Source of the DNA: Nitrospira sp.
Lineage (GTDB): Bacteria; Nitrospirota; Nitrospiria; Nitrospirales; Nitrospiraceae
Assembly (NCBI GenBank): GCA_024760545.1
Contig: CP060501.1
Span: forward strand, 1 to 64,000
Direction of reading: 5' to 3'
Length of the DNA: 64,000 nt
Position numbers and translations under genes: made by a program. Positions 1 through 7,726 of the stretch are shown here, in pieces. Within the stretch, counting starts at the first letter, position 1. Each line of letters opens with the position of its first letter. The notes under the pieces were generated by a model. It did not search any database. It was not told the origin of the DNA and saw only the letters and a program-made list of their open reading frames with translations.

Positions 1-730
1 CCACGAACATGTCGTTGATGGGGATGTTCGTGGCCACGAGAACCGAATGAGCCGTGATGGCGTGCCCGGGTCGGGTTTCAATGTGCGATGGGGTCCCGCT
101 CTTTACGTCCTCGACGTGGCAGTCTGTGAAGATCTGCCCACCCCGCCGTTCAATGGCCTGCGCCAGACCAGTCAGGTACTTTAAGGGATGGAATTGGGCC
201 TGCCGTGGAAAGCGAAGGCATACGCCAGGTTCCAGAACAGGAACCGACGGATTATTGTCAATTCGTATGACATCGACGCCTGCACGAAGTGCCGCCAATT
301 GTTCTTGCTCTAGTAGTTCTTCTGATTGTTCAGGGGCTTGAAAAAGGTAGCCGTCGACTCGCTCGAAATCGCAATCAATACGTTCGGTGGTCACGACCGT
401 TTCGATGCGATCGATCGCGGCCGTATGGCTGTCGGCCGCCAGGCGAGCGCCTTCCTCGCCATGCAGGCGTTCGATCTCAACATAGCCCTCGTCAATGACA
501 TTCGAGAGATGTGCCGTCGTCCGTTCCGTCATCCCGCCACCGATCGGTCCGTCGTCAACCACCACGACCGATTTACCCTCGCAAACCAGACAATAGGCGG
601 TGGACAGTCCGGCGATGCCGGCTCCCACAATACAGACCTCTGTTTCTAAGGATTGACTCAAGCGACGCGAGGAGGGCTTTGGCCTGGCTGCGGTCCAGAC
701 CGACTGAGTCCCGCTGGATTCGTCTTTCAT
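1..730 (-). CDS. FAD-dependent oxidoreductase (DAO family), 3' part outside window
   Basis: Reading the minus strand from an ATG at 730 gives 243 codons with no stop before the window edge, so the C-terminus is missing. After about 30 variable residues there is an FAD/NAD dinucleotide-binding fold: VCIVGAGIAGLSTAY, then a hydrophobic strand ending VVVVDD, typical of the DAO/glycine oxidase family. The following GGGMTERTTAHLSN segment resembles the FAD-domain proteins that often carry a C-terminal Rieske domain; whether this one does cannot be seen. Substrate unknown. It points away from the XRE/recombinase pair and is probably native chromosome flanking the integration site. Confidence 0.8.
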   Translation of the reverse strand, partial: MKDESSGTQSVWTAARPKPSSRRLSQSLETEVCIVGAGIAGLSTAYCLVCEGKSVVVVDDGPIGGGMTERTTAHLSNVIDEGYVEIERLHGEEGARLAADSHTAAIDRIETVVTTERIDCDFERVDGYLFQAPEQSEELLEQEQLAALRAGVDVIRIDNNPSVPVLEPGVCLRFPRQAQFHPLKYLTGLAQAIERRGGQIFTDCHVEDVKSGTPSHIETRPGHAITAHSVLVATNIPINDMFV

Positions 731-1242
731 GATTGCCATTCATGCCCCTGTGTTCCCATTACGGCAATACGGGAAAGCTCTAGTTTTATCTATTCCGTTC
801 GAGATTCACAGGCCAGAGGGCTTTGGTGGGTTGATGGCTTGCGACCAGGAGAGTCCAGAACACGGGAGTTGCCATTGCTATACCAAGCCAGAGCTTCAAC
901 TGAAGACTACCTCCACTGCTTGGCCGATTCGAGAGCGAGGCATAGGGAATCACCGGCAGCCGACAAAGAGTCCACCCTCCGTCCTGTCGGCACCGCCACG
1001 GCCTCTTCCTTGTTTGACTTCCCCTCTGTGACGGGAGAAAAGATGATGATCCCTTCGTTCTTCGCCCCTTGCTGACTTCGCCATGCGAACCGAGGGACCA
1101 GCCGCTACTAATGCTTCGGCGCATCGCGCTGATCGAGCTACTCGCCGAAGACGCGGCGTTTCGATTCATGAACGAGGCCAGGCATCCCGGCCTATAAACT
1201 AAGTAGAGCATACCTTTACGATATATACTCAATAGGTATATA
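731..1242. other. Intergenic stretch with no convincing gene
   Basis: About 510 bases between the divergent oxidoreductase and XRE genes. Frames are open in places on both strands but match no family I recognise. A short plus-strand frame at about 1108-1194 (LRRIALIELLAEDAAF...) looks protein-like and could be a gene relic next to an integration site, but I cannot name it. Confidence 0.4.
1222..1242. promoter_or_regulatory. Perfect 7-bp inverted repeat, candidate operator of the XRE gene
   Basis: TATATAC (1222-1228) and GTATATA (1236-1242) are exact reverse complements separated by 7 bp, and the right arm abuts the ATG at 1243. The area also holds a TTTACG (1215-1220) and a TATAAT (1239-1244) 18 bp apart. 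Small XRE repressors commonly autoregulate through such dyads, so autorepression is a reasonable inference. Confidence 0.45.
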
Positions 1243-1446
1243 ATGAATGTTGTGAAAACATTTTCAGTACAACTGAAGCGTTTACGACAGAAGGAAGGTT
1301 TAACTCAAGCCCGACTCGCACATAAGACCAAGCTTAGTCTTGGTTATGTAGCTCGGCTTGAACAGGGTCGCCATGATCCACCACTTAGCACGCTTTTGAG
1401 GATCGCGAAGGCGTTACGAGTCACTGTTGCGGAGCTGGTTGAATGA
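1243..1446 (+). CDS. Small XRE-family HTH transcriptional regulator
   Basis: A 67-residue protein that is almost entirely one Cro/C1-type helix-turn-helix domain (about residues 8-64): LKRLRQKEGLTQARLAHKT, then the recognition-helix region LGYVARLEQGRHDPPLSTLLRIAKAL. No other domain is present. It lies 79 bp upstream of a serine recombinase on the same strand, so it probably controls the recombinase or a mobile element now lost. The AT-rich 5' region and the palindrome touching the start codon support autoregulation. A few related proteins start slightly downstream (GTG at 1252), which would suit the position of the -10-like box. Confidence 0.85.
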   Translation: MNVVKTFSVQLKRLRQKEGLTQARLAHKTKLSLGYVARLEQGRHDPPLSTLLRIAKALRVTVAELVE

Positions 1447-1525
1447 CCGATGAGGTCTAAAGAGAACTGGAGTAGCGCACGAAAAAAAGACGCTAAGGCA
1501 GTAAGGATCACGGGAGGGGGCAACC

Positions 1526-3247
1526 ATGAGAGTCGCATTCTACGGACGCTTTAGCAGCGACAAGCAGAAGGACTCCAGCATCGACCAGCAATATCGCAAC
1601 TGCGAGCGGTTCGCCGACTGCGAAGGCTGGACCATCGCACAACGGTATGAGGATCGCGCGATTTCCGGCAGCAAGGGGGAAGAGGGGCGACCTGGGTACA
1701 AGCAGATGCTCGCAGACCTGAAGGCCAAGGTTTTCGACGTGCTGTTGATTGACGACATGAGCCGCCTGTCGCGGGACTCCGATGAAGCCAACAAGACTCG
1801 TAAACGCTTCTTGTTCCACGGCGCGCGGCTGATCGCGGTGAGCGATGGCATAGACACCGATCAGAAGGCCCACAAGCTCCAGGCCAAGGCGAAGGAATTG
1901 ACCAACGAGATCTTTCTCGATCAGCTCAAAAACCAGATCAAGCGCGGCATGATCGACCAAGCGGAACGCTGCTTTTGGAACGGTGGGCGGGTGTATGGCT
2001 ATAAACTCGTCCCCGTCCTTGACCAAACCAAAAAGGACCCTTATGGCAATCCGGCGAAGATTGGGACACGCTTAGAGATCGATTCGGAACAGGCGAGGTG
2101 GGTCAAGTGGATCTTTGAACAGTATGCCAATGGTCGATCGCCGTGGAACATCGTGACCGAACTGAATGAACGTGGGGTTCTACCGCCGGGCGCCGCGTAC
2201 AAGCGACACCGCAGCCGTCCTCCAACTTGGAGCGCCGCCGCACTACATGGTGAGCTGCAACGTGGCACGGGGCTTTTGAACAACCAGCTCTATCGTGGCC
2301 TGTATCGGTGGAACCGCTCCTATCGCGTAACAGACCCAGATGACGGTTCTGAAACTAACCGCTGGCGTGACCAGAGCGAGTGGGTCAACAAAGAGATACA
2401 GGAACTGCGGATCATCGACGAAGATCTGTGGGAGCGCGCTCACACCAAACGAATCGCGGTGAGCCAGCAGGCTCAGGCTCTTAACACGGTGAAAGGATGC
2501 CGAGGTGCGGGAACCGGTCGCCGTCCGAAATACCTATTGTCGGGCTTATTGGCGTGTGGCCGGTGCGGAAGCAATATGGTCATTCACAGCACTACGGACT
2601 ATGCTTGTTCCTTGTGGCGTAGCGGCGGCGCGACGAAGCGGACCTGCACCAGCAGCCTTACCGTCAAGCGTACTCTGGTGGAATCGCTCTTGCTCAAAGC
2701 CATTCAGGAGGACTTGTTCACGGAGGAAGGGTTCGAGATCTTTAAGCAGGAGTTCGAGCGGTATCTGATCGAACAACGTAAGGCCAAGGCAACGGACAAG
2801 GATCACATTCAGGCGAGGCTGGGGGATGTCGAGCGGGAGATCAGCAACATCATGGCCGCGATTAAGGCGGGAATTATCACACCCACGACGAAAGATATGC
2901 TGACACAAGCTGAGGCGGAGCGGGAAGAACTACGCCAAGTCCTACGCGTTCCTACGCACAAGCTTAACCAACTGATGACAGCATTGCCGGATCTGGTTAA
3001 TCGATTCCGGCGGATGCTGGATGACCTGGCGAGGGTGACTTGCCACGAAATCGACAAGGCAAGGAGCATTATCTATGGGCTGGTAGGAGAAAAAAAGATT
3101 GTGCTACATCCAACCGAAGACCAGCGGGGAGGCTACTTCATCGCAGAGCTAGCGGGCGACTATGCTGGACTGATCCCATTGGTTTTTCAGGGAAAAATAA
3201 AGTTGGTGGCGGTGGGCCGGATCGAACGGCCGACCCGCGGCTTATGA
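1526..3247 (+). CDS. Large serine recombinase (site-specific integrase/resolvase family)
   Basis: 573 residues. The N-terminal resolvase domain (about 1-150) starts YGRFSSDKQ, with Ser10 in the position of the nucleophile, followed by the DMSRLSRD motif. Next come a recombinase domain (about 165-290, GGRVYGYKL), a zinc ribbon near residues 340-380 (CGRCG...C...C), and a lysine/glutamate-rich coiled coil (about 400-480). A strong RBS (GGGAGGGGG) precedes the ATG at 1526. The reading frame does not stop before the tRNA-Met: about the last 14 residues are antisense tRNA, and the TGA lies at 3245-3247. This suggests either that the recombinase targets this tRNA or that its native stop was lost when the junction formed. 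Confidence 0.9.
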   Translation: MRVAFYGRFSSDKQKDSSIDQQYRNCERFADCEGWTIAQRYEDRAISGSKGEEGRPGYKQMLADLKAKVFDVLLIDDMSRLSRDSDEANKTRKRFLFHGARLIAVSDGIDTDQKAHKLQAKAKELTNEIFLDQLKNQIKRGMIDQAERCFWNGGRVYGYKLVPVLDQTKKDPYGNPAKIGTRLEIDSEQARWVKWIFEQYANGRSPWNIVTELNERGVLPPGAAYKRHRSRPPTWSAAALHGELQRGTGLLNNQLYRGLYRWNRSYRVTDPDDGSETNRWRDQSEWVNKEIQELRIIDEDLWERAHTKRIAVSQQAQALNTVKGCRGAGTGRRPKYLLSGLLACGRCGSNMVIHSTTDYACSLWRSGGATKRTCTSSLTVKRTLVESLLLKAIQEDLFTEEGFEIFKQEFERYLIEQRKAKATDKDHIQARLGDVEREISNIMAAIKAGIITPTTKDMLTQAEAEREELRQVLRVPTHKLNQLMTALPDLVNRFRRMLDDLARVTCHEIDKARSIIYGLVGEKKIVLHPTEDQRGGYFIAELAGDYAGLIPLVFQGKIKLVAVGRIERPTRGL

Positions 3248-3279
3248 GTCCGCTGCTCTGCCAACTGAGCTACACCGCC
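3204..3279 (-). tRNA. tRNA-Met (CAT), elongator type
   Basis: The minus strand folds into a 76-nt cloverleaf with encoded 3' CCA: acceptor GGCGGTG pairing with the 3' CACCGCC, D-arm with AGCTCAGTTGGCAGAGC, anticodon loop CTCATAA (anticodon CAT), and T-arm GGTCGG/CCGGCC with TTCGATC. The G1-C72 acceptor closure and the D-arm fit elongator rather than initiator Met. It is the only complete tRNA in the window and is an integration target on both sides. Confidence 0.95.
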
Positions 3280-3283
3280 ACGC
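3238..3283 (-). repeat. 46-bp direct repeat, copy A (attachment core inside tRNA-Met)
   Basis: This segment covers the 5' 42 nt of tRNA-Met plus 4 nt upstream. It is repeated exactly at 4542-4587 in the same orientation. The pair brackets a tyrosine-integrase stub, the signature of tRNA-targeted integration. Confidence 0.9.
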
Positions 3284-3288
3284 CAAAG

Positions 3289-3317
3289 AAATTAACGAGT
3301 TACGGTGCTGGAGTCAA
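3289..3317 (-). promoter_or_regulatory. Sigma70-like promoter for tRNA-Met, supplied by the inserted element
   Basis: On the minus strand TTGACT (3312-3317) is followed after exactly 17 bp by TAATTT (3289-3294), ending 9 bp before the tRNA 5' end. It lies between the two copies of the 46-bp repeat, so it belongs to the inserted DNA and would restore expression of the reconstituted tRNA. Confidence 0.65.
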
Positions 3318-3554
3318 GGAGGATTCGCGCACTGTGCCCGTGTTTGTGCCCGTCAGCGCTCGCGCCGCATCCTGCAGATCCGTTGGACTGACAATATGAT
3401 AGTGGTCAAACACCGCTCGCGTTTGGTGTCCGGTGATCTTCATGGCAACGCGTCCAGGGACACCAACATTCACCATGTTACGGACGGCCGTACGCCGAAA
3501 GTCATGGCGTAACATCCTACCAATCCCGTATCTAATATTCTTTGCTAGGCCCAT
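3300..3554 (-). pseudogene. Tyrosine recombinase (integrase), C-terminal remnant
   Basis: 84 residues, far shorter than the usual 300-400. From about residue 16 it matches the catalytic C-terminus of phage-type integrases: [10 protein letters not shown] (box II His/Arg), GHQTR (second conserved His) and the nucleophile tyrosine in FDHYHIV. The box I arginine and the DNA-binding domains are absent, so it cannot be active. It ends 21 bp from the tRNA-embedded repeat copy, the normal place for an integrase gene next to its attachment site. The first 15 residues do not look like integrase and probably reflect a deletion junction. It overlaps the 3' end of the next minus-strand gene by 23 bp. Confidence 0.8.
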
Positions 3555-4206
3555 TAGGCTTACGTTCAGTCGATCGTGGATGCCGACCTTCTATAGCCTT
3601 GTCATCCTTCGTGATCGGTTCAATCGCCTCTAAACCTACACACTGCCCTTCCCCAATAAATTCCATCGTGAGTGGCGAAAGGGTTGAGTCACTTCCAGTC
3701 GTTCCGAACTGATGGGCTTGTCGTACAGTATCAATCCGCGCCGCTACTAGGTATTTAGGGTCCATAAAGGGGTGGCGCCCTACGGTTCGCCTGTGAGTCT
3801 CCACCCCTGAAACTGAACACTGAAGATCGAGAACGAGATGCTGTCTTTGAAGAACATTGTCCCCAACATGCGGCACGTAGAATAAGACACGCATTGCCCC
3901 ATTACGGTTTTCAATGTCTAGAATATTTGCCATCGCCAAGATTGGCCGATGATTGGCCCGGATTAAGGACTGCTGTAGCTTCAAGGTGGAGATAGTTGTA
4001 TCTCTGAGGCCATACATCCATTCGTAGTCGGCATGATACTTAGTTGAAAATGAGTCAATGAGCATATTCAAGTGCGCTTGTTTTTGTGCGGCGCTTGCCT
4101 CGACGGCGTGCTGTTGTCGGGCGTCCTTCTCTTCATACGATTCCCTATCGCAAGAGGTGTGCAGCAGGCCAAGCACAAGCACACAGATGGCGAGGACCGC
4201 TACCAT
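3532..4206 (-). CDS. Hypothetical exported protein or lipoprotein in the tRNA-Met element
   Basis: I do not recognise a family. The frame is open from 4275, but the start chosen is the ATG at 4206: it follows AGAGGGAG and gives a classic signal sequence ([18 protein letters not shown]), whose cysteine could be lipidated although the -3 residue is not ideal. The mature part (about 205 residues) begins with a charged, glutamine-rich, probably coiled-coil segment and continues as a mixed soluble domain. It is the only intact gene inside the 1.26-kb element and is therefore its cargo. The C-terminus overlaps the integrase remnant, so its end may also have been altered. Confidence 0.55.
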   Translation of the reverse strand: MVAVLAICVLVLGLLHTSCDRESYEEKDARQQHAVEASAAQKQAHLNMLIDSFSTKYHADYEWMYGLRDTTISTLKLQQSLIRANHRPILAMANILDIENRNGAMRVLFYVPHVGDNVLQRQHLVLDLQCSVSGVETHRRTVGRHPFMDPKYLVAARIDTVRQAHQFGTTGSDSTLSPLTMEFIGEGQCVGLEAIEPITKDDKAIEGRHPRSTERKPNGPSKEY

Positions 4207-4541
4207 TCTCCCTCTTATCCTCAATGTGCCCGTAATTGAGCCCGCGAATGACTCTATATCACTGCCCATCACCACTCAGCAACCAACCAGACAATAAAAA
4301 CCCCTGACGTCTTTCGGCTCCATGGGGCATCCGATCAGTCCTCACCTGCCTCGCGAAAGTAGTTTCTACTTCGGCCGTTGCCTCTCCATAAATTGTGCAC
4401 CATGGTTCAGGTGTTCTTCACGCGTCAATAGTTCCAAGCTGGAGAAGGCTGAGCGAGATTTCCGAACGAGTTCACGACCAACGAGGCAAAAGAAAACCCC
4501 TTATAACCATTGAAGATCACAAGGGGTATTGAGTGTCTGGT
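4207..4541. other. Non-coding part of the tRNA-Met element
   Basis: About 335 bases between the exported-protein gene and the far repeat copy. I see no gene I can support. Open frames here, including one running across the tRNA fragment, are tRNA-antisense or chance frames. Confidence 0.4.
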
Positions 4542-4587
4542 CGGCTTATGAGTCCGCTGCTCTGCCAACTGAGCTACACCGCCACGC
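4542..4587 (-). repeat. 46-bp direct repeat, copy B (orphan 5' half of tRNA-Met)
   Basis: Identical to 3238-3283, but the rest of the tRNA (anticodon-stem 3' strand onward) is missing, so this is the displaced original 5' half left by integration. It marks the outer boundary of the element. Confidence 0.9.
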
Positions 4588-4805
4588 GAGAATTTTCGAC
4601 GAATGGTGACTGTAGCATGCTGCCTAGGCACTGTATAGATCGCCGAGGCAGAGCGGTCTGATAGCGGACGAGAAGACCTCTTTGTTACGGGGGTGTGAGG
4701 GTCTTCAAGGGGTTCAGCCAGTACGGGTAGGAGGACAAACAATATAGTCTGGTAGCCTCGACTACGCCCTACTGTGGCTGTACATGAAATTATCGTGAGA
4801 TTGTA

Positions 4806-6182
4806 ATGGACTTTCATCATTTCATCCTTCTTGGAGCCGGTTCAGATGTGGCCTGCCGTTATGTCTTTCCTGCCCTGGCTGAGCTGGAAGCGGCAAATCA
4901 ACTGCCTCAGGAATTTGTGATCTTGGGGATCACGAGAAAAGTCTGGCAGGATGACGGAACCTTCCGCCGTCACATTGAGGCGCGTGTCAAGGAATGCGGG
5001 AGTACCGCAAATCTGAGCGCCTTGCCGAAATTATTGACGCGGGTGAATCAGGCATCAGTGGACCTCTCGGATATTCGTCGGTTCAAGAACGTGATCGGAA
5101 CGATACGGGATCCTGTGGTGCTCTATTTGGGACTCCCGCCGGCGATTTCAGAAGGAATCGTTGGACGGCTCGGTGAACTGGGCTTGTCTGCGGAAAGCCG
5201 AATCATGATAGAAAAGCCGTTCGGTCACAACCTGCAGTCGGCGCAGGACCTCAACCGCGGAGTGCATAAGATTTTTCCCGAAGACCATATTTTTCGTGTC
5301 GACCATTTCTTGGCCAAACAGACGGTGCAGAATATATTGGGCATTCGATTCGCCAACCGGGTCTTGGAGTCGGTATGGGATCATCAGCACGTGGAGAGAG
5401 TCGAAATCGTGTGGGAAGAGACGAATTCTCTGGAGGGAAGGATTGGGTACTATGACGCTGCCGGCGCTCTCAAAGATATGATTCAAAACCACCTGTTACA
5501 GTTGATGTGTTTGCTGGCACTGGAACCTCCCTCGGAGCTTACAGAACCCGAGCTGCATGATCGAAAAATTGAGCTGTTGAAGGCAGTCCGGCCATTCACC
5601 GAGGAGGAAATCGCCGCGAACACGACCCGAAGTCGGTATACGGCCGGTCAGATAGCGGGGCGTGCTGTAAAGGGATATGTGGATGAGCCGGGAGTCGATA
5701 CGAAGCGACGTACGGAAACATTCGCAGAAGTTCGGTTCTTCATCGATAATCCGCGATGGAGCAATGTCCCATTCGTCCTACGAACCGGGAAGGCGTTGAA
5801 GGAAGATCGGCAAGGAATCTCGGTATTTTTCAAGCCTCCCCGGCACTCAACGTTTGTGTCGTCTCAGGTCCTGAGATCGAATGAGTTACGATTGAGCCTC
5901 AAGCCTGATCAGGTCGGATTGGTCATAAATGTGAATGGCCCCGGCAATCCCTTGGAAGCGGAACCGGTCGAACTTCATACGGATCTTGCGCCGGAGCCGA
6001 TGTCTCCATATGCAAGCCTTATCAGGGATGTGCTCATGGGAAACTCGATGTTTTTTATCAGAGACGATGAGGCAGAGGAAGCCTGGAAGGTCATCGACCC
6101 AATCGTGGCCGCTTGGAAGAAAGACCTTGTTCCGCTCCAATCCTACCCAGCAGGTTCCCTTGGGCCGCCTGCTCTTGGATAG
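4806..6182 (+). CDS. zwf: Glucose-6-phosphate 1-dehydrogenase
   Basis: 458 residues, slightly short for the family (about 480-500). It oxidises glucose-6-phosphate to 6-phosphogluconolactone with reduction of NAD(P)+, entering the oxidative pentose phosphate pathway in the cytosol. Family marks: EKPFG (136-140), the substrate-site RVDHFLAK (164-171, catalytic His167), ALKDMIQNHLLQL, and RTGKAL near 330. The nucleotide-binding loop reads GAGSDVACRYVFPAL instead of the usual GASGDLxKRxLxPAL, so cofactor binding may be altered. It stands alone, just outside the tRNA-Met element. No gnd or pgl gene is adjacent. Confidence 0.9.
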   Translation: MDFHHFILLGAGSDVACRYVFPALAELEAANQLPQEFVILGITRKVWQDDGTFRRHIEARVKECGSTANLSALPKLLTRVNQASVDLSDIRRFKNVIGTIRDPVVLYLGLPPAISEGIVGRLGELGLSAESRIMIEKPFGHNLQSAQDLNRGVHKIFPEDHIFRVDHFLAKQTVQNILGIRFANRVLESVWDHQHVERVEIVWEETNSLEGRIGYYDAAGALKDMIQNHLLQLMCLLALEPPSELTEPELHDRKIELLKAVRPFTEEEIAANTTRSRYTAGQIAGRAVKGYVDEPGVDTKRRTETFAEVRFFIDNPRWSNVPFVLRTGKALKEDRQGISVFFKPPRHSTFVSSQVLRSNELRLSLKPDQVGLVINVNGPGNPLEAEPVELHTDLAPEPMSPYASLIRDVLMGNSMFFIRDDEAEEAWKVIDPIVAAWKKDLVPLQSYPAGSLGPPALG

Positions 6183-6215
6183 AGGACACATCGTGCGGTC
6201 GATTATAGGGAGCAC

Positions 6216-7022
6216 CTAACCGTGACTCATGCTCGTCTTATCGCGGTGTTCTCCATATTTCTGAATAGCGAGAGAATACCCTTGTAGACTCCCGGCTTGA
6301 TTTCGGATCGGTTTGATCACGATGCTCACGTGACAGAGGGACCCATTGGAACGAGGGCACACGGCTTCATAGACAGCCCGCTCCTCGGTACGCGCTTTTC
6401 GATAGGCCTGTGCCCAACGGACAGTCCCGATTTCTCGACGCTGGAAGATGCGAAAGACCGGTCGTCCGATCATCTGCTCAATGGAGTAACCGGTAAGATG
6501 TTGTGCGGACTGATTCCATTCGGTCACTCGTCCCCGGCTGTCGCTCAGGACAACAGCCGCCCTCTTCAATCTATTAACAAAAAACCGTAGTCGGTTGAGA
6601 CGCGACGCTGTTGTCGCGAGTGCTTTCCGTTGCTTGTGTCGTCGCCAGTCAATATATAGGCATGCCAAGGCAAGGGCCGTCACGGTTGCGGCCCCGATCG
6701 CTCGATTGGTTGTCTCGGTCTGAAAATCTCCGAGCGGTCTCAACAAGAATCCTACAACCATCAAGATCAAGGCCGCTGCCGTGACGGGCACAATGGTAGC
6801 AGCTCCTCTCCATTGCAGCGCAAGGACAATGGCAATGCAGTAGGGCACCCATGTCGCCATTCCGTCCGGTGCTCCGATATCGACCAAGAATGTACCTAAG
6901 AGAATGATACTCGTGATGGCTCCAAGCACGATTGGTTGTACACGGATTGGTTTCGACTGATCGTATGGGAAAACACCATTCATGATTTTGCCTAATACAT
7001 CCGGAACCGCGCCGATGGTCAT
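6216..7022 (-). CDS. Membrane PAS-domain protein without an output domain
   Basis: 268 residues. Four predicted membrane segments occupy about residues 28-125 (for example IVLGAITSIILLGTFLVDIG and IVPVTAAALILMVVGFLL). A short linker leads to one PAS domain (about 145-250): AVVLSDSRGRVTEWNQSAQHLTGYS...GRPVFRIF. No histidine kinase, GGDEF, EAL or HTH region follows. The layout is that of a sensor input half, and its partner is not in this neighbourhood. It converges on zwf and is followed upstream by an unrelated lipoprotein gene. Likely role: membrane-anchored redox or ligand sensing, by inference from the PAS fold only. Confidence 0.7.
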   Translation of the reverse strand: MTIGAVPDVLGKIMNGVFPYDQSKPIRVQPIVLGAITSIILLGTFLVDIGAPDGMATWVPYCIAIVLALQWRGAATIVPVTAAALILMVVGFLLRPLGDFQTETTNRAIGAATVTALALACLYIDWRRHKQRKALATTASRLNRLRFFVNRLKRAAVVLSDSRGRVTEWNQSAQHLTGYSIEQMIGRPVFRIFQRREIGTVRWAQAYRKARTEERAVYEAVCPRSNGSLCHVSIVIKPIRNQAGSLQGYSLAIQKYGEHRDKTSMSHG

Positions 7023-7084
7023 GACCGCTATCTTGAGCCAGCCATGACAAGGTCATGGCTCATTTCCCAATTAGCGTGTACTCC

Positions 7085-7537
7085 TCACTTTGAGGGAGAG
7101 GGGGAAACCTTCCCAACCTGTATGCTGCCCGTGCGTATGATTTCACCCCCGGGTACACTCGAAGTCATCCTCACGGTGTAGCTATAAAAACCAGGTTTCT
7201 TGAAACAGACACTGGCCGCCTCTCCTGAAGAGATCTTGGCGGTTTCTCGCATAAGGCCCATAGACCGGAACCCTCGCTGGCAGGACACTTTGTCCAGATC
7301 GCCCTCGAGGAATTGGACCTTTATGGCAGCCGTTCGATGATTCACGAAGCGCACTTCATCTCCTACGCTTGCACTGGCCTCGCTTGGAGCGTTTTCCTGT
7401 TCGATGTTGATGTCGTGAATGGATCCGGTTCTGCTCGTATCGGGCAAGCTCATCGCGCATCCCGCCCCGAAAAGCGCCACGCCTAACGCAAGTGCTGCCT
7501 GTGTCAATGCGCCGTGAGTTGTTTGAGTGTGTGACAT
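7085..7537 (-). CDS. Lipoprotein with cupredoxin-like architecture (paralog of 35110-35568)
   Basis: The start is the ATG at 7537 preceded by GGAGGGG, 14 codons inside the longest frame. A signal sequence ends in a lipobox, FGAGC, giving a lipidated protein of about 150 residues. The mature part carries RTGSIHDINIE, VGDEVRFVNHRTAAIKVQFL and SVCFKKPGFYSYTVR, resembling the beta-sandwich edges of cupredoxin-like proteins, although type-1 copper ligands are not complete. The same framework recurs in the lipoprotein at 35110-35568. Function unknown; an envelope location is likely. Confidence 0.7.
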   Translation of the reverse strand: MSHTQTTHGALTQAALALGVALFGAGCAMSLPDTSRTGSIHDINIEQENAPSEASASVGDEVRFVNHRTAAIKVQFLEGDLDKVSCQRGFRSMGLMRETAKISSGEAASVCFKKPGFYSYTVRMTSSVPGGEIIRTGSIQVGKVSPSPSK

Positions 7538-7726
7538 ATATCCCCTCCAATGGTGGATCACCGTGGTTGCCAGCACCATAGTGCCAGCTCACGTCTTGAG
7601 AAGAAGCTGGCAAAGACCCCAGGGCATGACGCTTCAATGCAAGGGTTCTGACCAGTAGGAGTCCCGTGCGTATCCGGATAGGTTGTGGACAAATATTCGT
7701 TCTACTCAACATTTCATCAGGACCCG

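Noticed and set aside
4425-4820. Minus-strand ORF of 131 codons across the tRNA fragment (contains GGVAQLAEQRTHKP)
   Set aside because: This is the usual chance frame produced by reading tRNA-gene DNA; it has no family support and overlaps the attachment repeat.
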